From contig JAJVIO010000083.1 of assembly GCA_022071975.1 (NCBI GenBank), positions 1 to 38,332 of the forward strand: DNA of 38,332 nt. The letters are read 5' to 3'. This stretch comes from Planctomycetota bacterium. GTDB lineage: Bacteria > Planctomycetota > UBA8742 > UBA2392. A program made the position numbers and the translations under genes. The first letter of the stretch is position 1. Each line of letters begins with the position of its first letter. This document shows positions 20,817 to 29,119 of this stretch, one piece after another. The notes below the pieces were generated by a model that did no database searches, had not been told where the DNA came from, and saw only the letters and a list, made by a program, of their open reading frames with translations.

Positions 20817-21932
20817 ATGAAACTGACGCGTTTGCTGATGGTGCCGGCGCTGCTGGCCGGCGTGATGCTTGCTTCCGCCCAGGAGGCGGAGAAGACGCCC
20901 TTCGAGTTCAAGGTGACCGGCGAGACGGCCGAGGAATTCAAGATCGAGTTCATCGCCCACAAGAAGCCTGACCAGTCCAGCGCCAAGGCGGTGGTGGAGA
21001 CCTACACGGGCTGGACGGACAACCGCGAGTCCACGGAGGCGATCTTCGACGCCGTCGGCAAGAAGTGGGACGCGGCGCTGGCGAAGTCCATGCGCGTGCA
21101 CGAGGCCAGGCTGCTGTCGGAGCCGTGCCTGAAGGCGATGGACGAGGTGAATGTTCCCAAAGAGAAAGACGCCGGGAGCGACTACTCCATCAAACGCGGC
21201 GAAGTGAAGATCACCGGCGAAATGACCGACGAGGCCGGCGTGTTCTGGGTAGAGGCCGTGCAGGAAGTGCAGATCCGTGAACGCGACTGGGAAACCGAGA
21301 AAGTGGTTGAGCGCAAGGAAGAAACCAAGCTGCGCTACGCCTGCGTGAAGGGTGAAGACGGACAGTGGCGCATCAACGCGATCGAGGAGTGGGTCAAGGA
21401 CTGGTCAAAGGGTGGCGGCAAAGGCGAGCCGCCGATGAAGTGGCAGCCCCAAGGGAACATGCTGGCGTTCATCATGATGGGCATGAAGGAGTACGAGCAA
21501 CGCAAGCCGGTGCCGGCCCTGAAGCAGGATTCGGCTGAGGCGGCGGCCAAGGCGGTGTTTGAGTGGCTGATTCCCACGCGCGAAGAGTTGAGCAACTCGC
21601 TGCACAGCAAGGGCCTGAAGACCTGGACGGACCAGCTGCAGAAGCTGTTCACCGAGCAGTACCTGAAGGACATGATGAAGCCCTTTGAAGAGCGCGAGAA
21701 AGAGGAAGAAAAAGCGCGCGAGGTAGAGAGCACAACGGACGGCGCCGACGGCGTGAAGCAGGTCAAGTTCAAGCAGCAGAACGACTGGGGCGGCCCGGTG
21801 GAAATCCACGTCAAGCAGATCGAGGGCGTGTGGAAGGTCGTCGCGGCCGGCTACTACGAGCAGGACTGGTCACAGGAAGGCAAGCTGAAGTTCGTGAACG
21901 AGCCCAACCTGTACAACCTGAACTGGCGGTAA
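20817..21932 (+). CDS. Exported protein of unknown family
   Basis: A 371-residue protein with a good signal peptide ('MKLTRLLMVPALLAGVMLASAQ', cleavage after Ala at about 21), so it is periplasmic or secreted. The mature part is charged, with two similar-looking halves: 'YACVKGEDGQWRINAIEEWVKDW' (about 183-205) and 'VKQIEGVWKVVAAGYYEQDWSQEG' (about 340-360), each a 'G-x-W-x-[IV]' strand followed by 'W/Y-x-x-D-W'. This resembles the NTF2-like/SnoaL or DUF4878 type of 'lumazine-binding-like' domain in spirit, but I cannot confirm it. Divergent from the SPFH gene across 158 bases, and followed by a strong hairpin. No lipobox. Confidence 0.7.
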   Translation: MKLTRLLMVPALLAGVMLASAQEAEKTPFEFKVTGETAEEFKIEFIAHKKPDQSSAKAVVETYTGWTDNRESTEAIFDAVGKKWDAALAKSMRVHEARLLSEPCLKAMDEVNVPKEKDAGSDYSIKRGEVKITGEMTDEAGVFWVEAVQEVQIRERDWETEKVVERKEETKLRYACVKGEDGQWRINAIEEWVKDWSKGGGKGEPPMKWQPQGNMLAFIMMGMKEYEQRKPVPALKQDSAEAAAKAVFEWLIPTREELSNSLHSKGLKTWTDQLQKLFTEQYLKDMMKPFEEREKEEEKAREVESTTDGADGVKQVKFKQQNDWGGPVEIHVKQIEGVWKVVAAGYYEQDWSQEGKLKFVNEPNLYNLNWR

Positions 21933-21948
21933 GGCAGCATAGATGCAG

Positions 21949-21982
21949 AACGGGGACGGTCACCTGAGTGACCGTCCCCGTT
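21949..21982. terminator. Perfect 15-bp hairpin, terminator or GGGGACGGTCAC repeat
   Basis: AACGGGGACGGTCAC (21949-21963) pairs with GTGACCGTCCCCGTT (21968-21982) with a CTGA loop, followed by only one extra T. It sits 17 bases after the exported protein's stop, so it may end that transcript. Its GGGGACGGTC core resembles the GGGGACAGTCCCC element in the radical SAM gene. Confidence 0.6.
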
Positions 21983-21983
21983 T

Positions 21984-22418
21984 GCCAGCATCAATGCAAA
22001 GCCCTCGGTAGGATCCTGCACAAGACGGGCATTTCAGCCGGCTCTGCCGGCGTCTCTCACGGTAAGCCCCCGGCGCAGCGACTTGCACGCCGAAGCCTTG
22101 GCGAAGGCGTGAGCGGAGCCGGGGGTTTCGGGCAGGCGCGAAGCATGAGCCGCGAAGCGGCGGCTCTGGCGGAACGTCTCTTCACGGCACCGGATGCGGA
22201 ATCCGTATTCGATTGGCCTCACCAGTGGCGCACGGCAGTCAACGCCAGGGCGCCAAGAACGCCACGAATCACTCCTGACGGGGTGATCAATCCTTCGGCC
22301 GATCCTGTGGCGTGCGATCATCGATGGGGCCGTGGCGTTCCTTGGCGTTGAGTCGTTGCTGTTGGTTGGTCGCGCGCGCGGGAAGTAAGGGGGAGGGGCC
22401 GGCTGCCGGCATGAATGC
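21984..22418. repeat. Gene-free gap with nested inverted repeats
   Basis: About 435 bases without a convincing gene. AAGCCCCCGGC (22064-22074) pairs with GCCGGGGGTTT (22118-22128), enclosing 'CGCCGAAGCCTTGGCGAAGG', which is related to the core of the 6658-6831 element. GAGCCGC/GCGGCGGCTC lies near 22149-22167. Near 22241-22268 and 22329-22351 are inverse copies of an 'AACGCCA..GAACGCCACG' unit. Small frames here are not supported. I read it as a pile-up of dispersed repeats. Confidence 0.55.
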
Positions 22419-22446
22419 AAAGCCCCCCGATTGCTCGGGGGGCTTT
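22419..22446 (-). terminator. Intrinsic terminator of the alpha-2-macroglobulin gene
   Basis: AAAGCCCCCCGA (22419-22430) pairs with TCGGGGGGCTTT (22435-22446), 23 bases after the stop of the leftward gene. It gives A/T ends on both sides, so it can work in both directions. Confidence 0.7.
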
Positions 22447-22468
22447 GGTTTGGTGGCTTTGTTTCGGG

Positions 22469-25400
22469 CTACTTGTCGGAGATGGTTACTTTCCACTCTT
22501 CGCTGTTGGCCCTTACTTCCTTGACGTACATGCTGCCGCCCTGCGTGGGCAGGGCGCTGAACGTGCCCGGGATTTCGCACCTGAGCTGGTACTTCAGCCT
22601 GGCCGTGCCCTGCGGCATGTAGCTTACGAAGAAGGCCACGCGGTCGTCTCGCAGCTCCACGTTCTGGCACAGGCCGCCGGCGTAGCCCTGGCCGGAGCGC
22701 AGCGCCACAGGCTCGCAGCCGGCCGGCTTGAAGTCCTCAAACGCCAGGTACTCGTAGTCGTTGTCGGCCTTGAGGTTCAGCTCCACTTCGATCTTGTCGC
22801 CGCTGAGCAGCTTGGCGCCGTTCTCAAGCGGCACGCGCTCGTACTCGAGGCGCTTCTCCTTGTGAGTGCCTTCGCCGCTCGCGTTGGGCACGTCCACCTC
22901 GACCACCTTCTCGACCAGCTTGTAGTACTTGCGGTCGATGTGCAGCTCGTTGCCGCTGGCCTTGAGCTGGTCTTCCTTGCTGAAGTAGCTGAGGAAGCTG
23001 CTGAAGTACACCTTGCCCTCACCCACGCGTGAGATCTCGAAGGTGTGCTTGCCGGGCGTCAGGCTCTGGCCGGTCAGGCGCAGGTTGGTCTGCAGGGCGA
23101 AGACGTTCTCCGGCGTCACCTCCCACTTGTGGATTTCCTTGCCGTCCATCTTCACGCTGACGGTGTAGCTGCGGCTCAGCTCGCCGGTCGCGCGGGCGTA
23201 GGCCATCAGCGCCGAAACCGCGTGGCTGGTGTCCTTGGTGCTGTTCCAGCGCGAGCCCTTGCGGTTCTGGGCCAGCCAGCGCACGTGCTGTTCCAGGAAC
23301 TTGTTGGCCGGGTCAACCATCACGAAGGCCTGCATCACAAACGCGTTGGTCTCGATCTTGTCGTTCCACCACCACCAGTAATCCTTGCCGCCCTCCCACC
23401 AGCAGGTGCCGACGGCCAGGTCTTCCTTGCGATAGTCCTCGATGTTGCTGAGCAGGATCCTCGCGCGTTCCTTGTCGCCCGCAAGATGCTCGGCCATGCA
23501 CAGCATGGCGCGCGACTGGTGGGTCAGGTCGTCGCGGCGGTTGTAAATCAGGTCCAGCAGTTCCTTGTCGGCCGCGCCGCAGAAAGCCTGCACGTAGGCG
23601 ATGTAGGCCACGCGGTGCAGGTTCTTTTCGCTGCGCGCCAGGCCCGCCAGGAACTTCACACCGCGCTCCAGCATGCTGAAGTCGAACTGCACGCCGGCCG
23701 ACTTCGCGGTCTGCAGGCCGTAGCACACGTAGGCGGTCATGTAGGTGTCGCTGTCGCCGGACTGCCACCAGCCCCAGCCGCCATCGCCGTGCTGCATGAT
23801 GGCCAGGCGCTGCAGGCCGTAGCTGATGATGCCGTCCATGGTGCGGGTGTCGAACACCGGGTTGTGTTTGTACCAGTAGGCGGCCTGCGGGTTCACGCCC
23901 TGGTAGTCAAGCGCGGCCCTGCGCCGGCCCACATCCTCAAGGCTGATGCCCGCGTCCTGCAGGGTCTTGCGCACGATCACGGCCGGGAGGAAGCGGCTCA
24001 TGGTCTGTTCCACGCAGCCGTAGGGGTACTCAAGCAGGTAGGGAAGGGCGTCCATGGCCAGCGCCGCCACGCTGGGCGAAAGCTGCAGGTCCAGGTTGGT
24101 CTGTTCCGGGTCCAGCTTTTCCGGCAGCTCAACCGTGAACTGCTGGCTGGTTTCGCCGTCCTTGATCACCGAGGTCACGGCCTGGTACATCTCCGCGCCG
24201 CGCACCTTGCAGGGGTAGGTCTTCTCGGTGGCGTCGGATTCAATCGCACTCAGGGCCAGCATACGCACCTTGAAGGTGCCCGCGCCGGTCATGCGGACGC
24301 GCCAGTCGACGCGGATTTCGCCCCCGGCCTTGACCGTGAACTCCTGTACATCCGGCGTTTCGGGGAACAGCTGGTAGCTGCAGAACCCCGCCTTTTCGGC
24401 CTCGGTGGCCGAGTCCAGCGGATTGAGCATCAGCATGGCGCGCACGGCCAAATCGGTGTCGTAGCGGTTCATGATGATGCCGCTGAGGGTCACCACGTCG
24501 CCCTCCACGAAGAAGCGCGGCGCCTGGTCACGCAGGATCAGCTGCTTTTTCGTTTTGACGTTGTGGAAACCCTCACCGACCTTGGCCACTTCCGTGATGC
24601 CGCGGGCCGCGATCTTCCAGTCGGTCAGGTTGTCCGGGAAGTCCACGGTGATGGTGGCCTTGCCGTCTTTGCCGGTCACCACGCGGTGGCTGTAGAACAC
24701 GCTGTCCTTGAAGTTGCTGCGCACGCGGGGCGCCTGGGCGCCGGAGTCATCGGCGACCTGCTTCAGTGACTCGTCCAGGCGTTCTTCCAGGCTCTTGGCC
24801 TCGCCCTTCTTGCCCATCTCCGCGCTTGGCGCCGGTGCGCCGGCGTCTTCGGCGGGCGCGCCGTCCCAGGTTTCACCGCCTCCGTCGTCCTTCATGCGGC
24901 CGCTGCTGCCGCCGCGTGCGCGACGGAAACTGCCACCGCCGCCGAGGCCTTCGCCCTGGGCTTCCTGATCACGCTCGGACTCTTCGACTTCGCGGCGGTC
25001 GCTGCCGAAGCCGCGGGCGAACTTGTCCGACTTGCTGTCGTTGGCTTTCTCCTTCTCGGAGTTGAAGTCGAACGAATAGCGCTCCCAGTTGATCCAGTCG
25101 TGCACGCCGAAGCCTAGCGGCGCGCCGAACCAGCGGTGCTTCTCGTACTTCTGGTTATCCCACTGCATGGGCGCAACGGCCGTGTTGTAGCTGTTCACGA
25201 AGTTGAGCGTGTAGCCGCGGCGGTCGCCGTAGAAGTGCTTGATGATGTTGGGGATGCGGTCGGGCATGATGTACTCAACCGCGCGGTCATAGATGCTGAG
25301 CGCGAACTCGGCCTGTACAGGATTGCCCTGGTTGTCGGTGGCGGTGACGCTGATGGTGCCCTTTTCACCGGGCAGGTACCATTCCTTGTCGCTGCTGACC

Positions 25401-28400
25401 TTGACGTCCAGGAACTGGTCCACGGGCGGCACGAACAGCTCCACGGTCTGGGTGTGCAGCTCGCCGCGCTGGACGGTCAGCACGTTGATGTGGAAGTTGG
25501 GGATGTGCTCGCGGCCCATGGTCAGCTCGAGCTCGAGCTGGCCGCCGGTCTTCTTCAGGTCAACGAAGCTCTGGGTAATCACCTCGTTGCCGCCCATCAC
25601 GCTGATCAGCATCCAGGCGTCCTGGAAGTCGCTGGCAAGCAGCACGTGGGCCGTCTCGCCTTCCTTGTACACCTTGGTCTGCGGGATCAGGCTGATGGTG
25701 CCGAAGCGGAAGCTGCCGGGGATCCACTCTTCGGCCTTCACGATCACGCGGGTGGTGCCGGTGATCTCGCTGCCCCATTCGTCCGTGGTGCGATAGACCA
25801 GCTCGTAGGTGCCGGCCTTGTCGAAGGGCTCGTTCCACCAGGCCAGGCCGCGCTCGTCGGTGTTCAACTCGTGGCTGCCGAGCAGGGTTTTAAGCTCATC
25901 AATCTTGGTCATGCCTTTTTCGTCAACGCCCTTCACGAACGTGACCTGGTAGATCTCCAGCTTGCCCTTGGCCTGCACCGGCTTGTCGTCTGCGGTCACG
26001 GTGCGCACTTCAACATCGAGCTTGTCGCCCGGCCGATAGAAACCCAGCTTGTTGTCCACGAAGGCGAAGAACGCGCGGCGCAGGGCCTTGACGGCGCCCG
26101 AGCCGGTGATGGTGCGGCGCGAACTGTCGGTGACCTCGGCCTCCACGCGGAAGCGGTGGTCGTAGTCGCCCCATTCTTCGAGAGCTTTGCTGGTGGACCA
26201 CTCGATCACCAGCTCGCCCTGTTCATTCAGCTTGCCGGTGTTGTCGAGGATCAGCTCAGAGCCCGCGTTGCGGTAGAACTGCTGGTCCGGCGTGCCGTAG
26301 TACATCGGCGTCTGCCAGTTATACAGCCAGTCGTAGGCACGCGGGAAATACACGCTGTGGAAGTAGAAGTCGCGGTACACCTTGTACTTCACGTCGGCGC
26401 CCGCGGCCGGGCCGCCGAAGTAGTACTCGCCCTTGATGGTGGCGCTGACGGCCTGGCCCAGCTTGATGGGCTTGTCGGGCGCGGTGACGCTGACTTCAAA
26501 CTCGGGCTTCTTGTACTCCTCGACCTGGAAGCTGCCTGAGCCGATCCAGTTGCCGTTGCCCGAGCGCACATAGAAGTACCAGGCGCCAAGGGCCGCGTCT
26601 TTGGCCAGCTCAAGGTCGTACTCGAGGGCGCCGAATTTGGTGGCGGGAATCAGCTTGTTCAGCTTTTCCTCGCCGCGCGGGTTGTACAGCTGCACCCAGA
26701 AGTTGTCGCCGGAGACGTTGCGCCACTCGCCGCCGTCGCGCTGGCGCAGCAGGATCTTGCCGTGCACCGCGTCGCCGGGGCGATACACCGGGCGGTCGGT
26801 CATGGGGTACATGCGGGTGTCGTAGGTGCTGTAGTCATTCCAGCCGCGGCGCTGCCACCACTGGAAGCCCTGCTGCACGAAGGCGTAACGGCCGTTGCTT
26901 TCGGCCAGCAGCAGGTAGCCTTCCCAGTCGGAATTGCCGACGGTGGGGATGCGCACGCGGCCCTGGGCGTCGCTGGTGTAGCGGGCGACGTCAATGACCC
27001 AGTGGATGCGGTCGTTTTCCCACCAGGTGCGCCAGCGCTTATAGATGAAGCTGGTGTCGGCCATGGGGGCGCCGGATTCGCTGTCCACCATGATCGCCAG
27101 GTTTTCGTCCGGGTTGTAGGTCTGCACCACCAGCTGGGCGTCCGTGATGACTTCGAGGCGTCGGTCGATCACCGAGCCGGTGCAAGCCTCGCCCAGGTAA
27201 GCGCCCGGCGGCAGGGTGTGGGGCAGGGCGAAGGTCATGCGGGTGTAGTTGTGCAGGCCCTCGTCGCCGGTGGTGTAGCTCTGGGCGAACACCTTCTCGC
27301 CGCTGTAGCGTTTGACCAGGTCCGCCAGCACCGGGTCGCCGATGCCGCTGAGGCCCGAGGTCTTGGCGTCCAGGAACTCGCGGTCTTTCATCATGCCGTT
27401 GAGGTTGAAGGTCAGGGCGCGCACCTCGTACTTGCTGACGTTGCGGCTTTCGACCCACAGTCCCAGCTGCTCGCCTTTCTTGAACACGCTGCGGCTGGTG
27501 CCCGGGCTCTCGCGGAAGTACCAGCTCACGCCGTTGGGCCACTTGCGGACTTTCTTTTCGTCCTGGATCGCCCCTTCGTGCGCCACGGTCTGCACGCTCA
27601 GGCGCTCGGCCCGCAGCTGCTGCAGGTTGTAGCGCGCGCTGCTGGTCTCGGTGCTTTCCTTGAAAGCCGGGTCGTCGATCAGCTTCTGGTAGGCCTTGTC
27701 GGCATCCAGGTGACGGCCGACCTGCTGGAAGCAGTAGCCGATGAAATACTGCGCGTCGTCGGCGTAGGGAGTGGCGTGGTAATCCTTGTAGACCTGCTCA
27801 AAGGCCGGGATCGGTGAGTAGTCGCCCGCCAGCGGGTCGAAGCTTTCCAGGTCCGGGTGGTACAGCATGTTCTGGGTGTACCAGTCATCAAGCTGCGCCA
27901 TGGCGACCATGAAGCTGCCCTTGCGGTACAGGGCCAGCGCCCCCATGTTGTCGGCCTTGGCCGGGCCGGCGTTGAGCACGTCCATGATGTCCTTGGGGAA
28001 CTCGCGCTTCTGCACCAGCAGCGAGTTGCAGGCCTGCTTCAGCTCAGTGGCCAGCTTCACCAGCGCTTCGTGCTTGGCGATGATCTCGTCGCGGTCCTTG
28101 AACTCGTACTGGTAATAGTAGTAGGTCTGCTTCTGGCCGTCGGCGTCGAAGTAGTCGATGCTCTTCTGCTGCTGGCCCGCCTGGTACTGCCAGGTGTGCA
28201 GCGCGGCCGCGGCGTCTAGGCCCGCGTTGAAGGCCTCTTCCACCATGGCGAAGGCGTCTTTGTCTTCGCCCAGGCGGGTGATGGCCTTGCGCCCCTCGGG
28301 CTCGAGCAGTGTGAAAGACTTGGCGAGGCGGTCCTTGGCGCGCTCCACGTCTTCGCGCTCGGTGTGGTGGTAGCTGGAGTCGGCGATCCAGCGGCCCCAG

Positions 28401-28804
28401 GAGCGCTCGCCCTTGCTGTTCTCGTAGTAGTAGTGGGGGCGGCTCATGTAGTAGTGCCCGAGCCGGTAGTTCGCGCGCCCCTTTTGCAGGTCGGTCAGCT
28501 TTTCGTTGTCGGCCAGGCTGGTGAGCTCGGCTTCCGCCTTGTCGTGGTTCTCGAGCTGCACCTGGCAATGGCCCATGCGCAGCTTGATGCGGAACCACTC
28601 GGGGCTGTCCGGGTTGTCCTTGAGGTACTGCTCGTAGGCCTCGTAGGCCTTGCGGTAGCTCTTTTCCTCGAACTGCTTGTCGCCCTCGGCCAGGTTGTCA
28701 GGCTTGTCAGCGGCCAGCGAAATGCTGACCACCAGCGAGGTCAACACCAGCAGCGTTGTCGTGCCTATGGCCAGCAGAATTTTGCGGGGGAGCTTGCTCA
28801 GCAT
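22469..28804 (-). CDS. Alpha-2-macroglobulin family protein with N-terminal TPR-like region
   Basis: A 2111-residue protein. Residues 1-32 are a signal peptide or anchor ('LAIGTTTLLVLTSLVVSISLA'). About 35-400 is helical and TPR-like ('KSYRKAYEAYEQYLKDNPDS'). From about 430 come macroglobulin domains; 'TDRPVYRPGDAVHGKI' (about 667) is the MG2 signature and 'VEEYKKPEFEV' follows. About 1250-1345 is a Gly/Glu/Arg-rich disordered linker. The A2M domain begins near 1370 ('DSVFYSHRVVTGKDGKATITV') and the thioester motif is Cys1597-Val-Glu-Gln1600 ('YPYGCVEQTMSRFLPA'), so a bond-forming site is intact. A helical thioester domain and C-terminal MG10 domain end the protein. Such proteins trap proteases by covalent capture in the periplasm or on the surface. 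No penicillin-binding partner pbpC is adjacent. 'GGAGA' precedes the ATG. Confidence 0.93.
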   Translation of the reverse strand: MLSKLPRKILLAIGTTTLLVLTSLVVSISLAADKPDNLAEGDKQFEEKSYRKAYEAYEQYLKDNPDSPEWFRIKLRMGHCQVQLENHDKAEAELTSLADNEKLTDLQKGRANYRLGHYYMSRPHYYYENSKGERSWGRWIADSSYHHTEREDVERAKDRLAKSFTLLEPEGRKAITRLGEDKDAFAMVEEAFNAGLDAAAALHTWQYQAGQQQKSIDYFDADGQKQTYYYYQYEFKDRDEIIAKHEALVKLATELKQACNSLLVQKREFPKDIMDVLNAGPAKADNMGALALYRKGSFMVAMAQLDDWYTQNMLYHPDLESFDPLAGDYSPIPAFEQVYKDYHATPYADDAQYFIGYCFQQVGRHLDADKAYQKLIDDPAFKESTETSSARYNLQQLRAERLSVQTVAHEGAIQDEKKVRKWPNGVSWYFRESPGTSRSVFKKGEQLGLWVESRNVSKYEVRALTFNLNGMMKDREFLDAKTSGLSGIGDPVLADLVKRYSGEKVFAQSYTTGDEGLHNYTRMTFALPHTLPPGAYLGEACTGSVIDRRLEVITDAQLVVQTYNPDENLAIMVDSESGAPMADTSFIYKRWRTWWENDRIHWVIDVARYTSDAQGRVRIPTVGNSDWEGYLLLAESNGRYAFVQQGFQWWQRRGWNDYSTYDTRMYPMTDRPVYRPGDAVHGKILLRQRDGGEWRNVSGDNFWVQLYNPRGEEKLNKLIPATKFGALEYDLELAKDAALGAWYFYVRSGNGNWIGSGSFQVEEYKKPEFEVSVTAPDKPIKLGQAVSATIKGEYYFGGPAAGADVKYKVYRDFYFHSVYFPRAYDWLYNWQTPMYYGTPDQQFYRNAGSELILDNTGKLNEQGELVIEWSTSKALEEWGDYDHRFRVEAEVTDSSRRTITGSGAVKALRRAFFAFVDNKLGFYRPGDKLDVEVRTVTADDKPVQAKGKLEIYQVTFVKGVDEKGMTKIDELKTLLGSHELNTDERGLAWWNEPFDKAGTYELVYRTTDEWGSEITGTTRVIVKAEEWIPGSFRFGTISLIPQTKVYKEGETAHVLLASDFQDAWMLISVMGGNEVITQSFVDLKKTGGQLELELTMGREHIPNFHINVLTVQRGELHTQTVELFVPPVDQFLDVKVSSDKEWYLPGEKGTISVTATDNQGNPVQAEFALSIYDRAVEYIMPDRIPNIIKHFYGDRRGYTLNFVNSYNTAVAPMQWDNQKYEKHRWFGAPLGFGVHDWINWERYSFDFNSEKEKANDSKSDKFARGFGSDRREVEESERDQEAQGEGLGGGGSFRRARGGSSGRMKDDGGGETWDGAPAEDAGAPAPSAEMGKKGEAKSLEERLDESLKQVADDSGAQAPRVRSNFKDSVFYSHRVVTGKDGKATITVDFPDNLTDWKIAARGITEVAKVGEGFHNVKTKKQLILRDQAPRFFVEGDVVTLSGIIMNRYDTDLAVRAMLMLNPLDSATEAEKAGFCSYQLFPETPDVQEFTVKAGGEIRVDWRVRMTGAGTFKVRMLALSAIESDATEKTYPCKVRGAEMYQAVTSVIKDGETSQQFTVELPEKLDPEQTNLDLQLSPSVAALAMDALPYLLEYPYGCVEQTMSRFLPAVIVRKTLQDAGISLEDVGRRRAALDYQGVNPQAAYWYKHNPVFDTRTMDGIISYGLQRLAIMQHGDGGWGWWQSGDSDTYMTAYVCYGLQTAKSAGVQFDFSMLERGVKFLAGLARSEKNLHRVAYIAYVQAFCGAADKELLDLIYNRRDDLTHQSRAMLCMAEHLAGDKERARILLSNIEDYRKEDLAVGTCWWEGGKDYWWWWNDKIETNAFVMQAFVMVDPANKFLEQHVRWLAQNRKGSRWNSTKDTSHAVSALMAYARATGELSRSYTVSVKMDGKEIHKWEVTPENVFALQTNLRLTGQSLTPGKHTFEISRVGEGKVYFSSFLSYFSKEDQLKASGNELHIDRKYYKLVEKVVEVDVPNASGEGTHKEKRLEYERVPLENGAKLLSGDKIEVELNLKADNDYEYLAFEDFKPAGCEPVALRSGQGYAGGLCQNVELRDDRVAFFVSYMPQGTARLKYQLRCEIPGTFSALPTQGGSMYVKEVRANSEEWKVTISDK

Positions 28805-29119
28805 GTCTGTCTCCGAAACGTCAAAAGAATCAAACCGGGTGACGCAACACGATTGTCCGTGGATCCTGTGACGCGAAAGCGGCCTTGCAGGTTTCCGGTT
28901 TTATTTCGGGTGCACAGGAATGCCATGGGAGTGGGATTTGAGATCGTAGTCGCATGGCACCGCAGCCTGAACGCACCGCCAGTCGGTTTCGATTCATGGC
29001 GAAGCCTGTCTTTCCCATGGCGTCACCGTGACAGGCGTAAGCCTTGACGCCCATGGCCCTTCAACTAACATTCGGGCTCCCCCCGAAGCAGTTTCATGAG
29101 CCGAAACCTGGAGTTTCGC
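28805..29119. promoter_or_regulatory. Divergent control region between the alpha-2-macroglobulin and giant exported protein genes
   Basis: This 315-base gap holds no convincing gene. GCCTGTC (29004-29010) and GACAGGC (29030-29036) are inverted copies, and inside the second arm lies the palindrome GTCACCGTGAC (29022-29032). TTGACG (29043-29048) with a 17-base spacer to AACATT (29066-29071) is a weak rightward promoter. TTCGGG/CCCGAA near 29073-29089 is another hairpin. A leftward promoter could not be fixed. The symmetric elements sit where a regulator of both genes would bind. Confidence 0.45.

Noticed and set aside
21968..22420. Small frames on both strands between the exported protein and the alpha-2-macroglobulin
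   Set aside because: They run through palindromic repeats, and their proteins are Arg/Pro/Ser-rich and match nothing.
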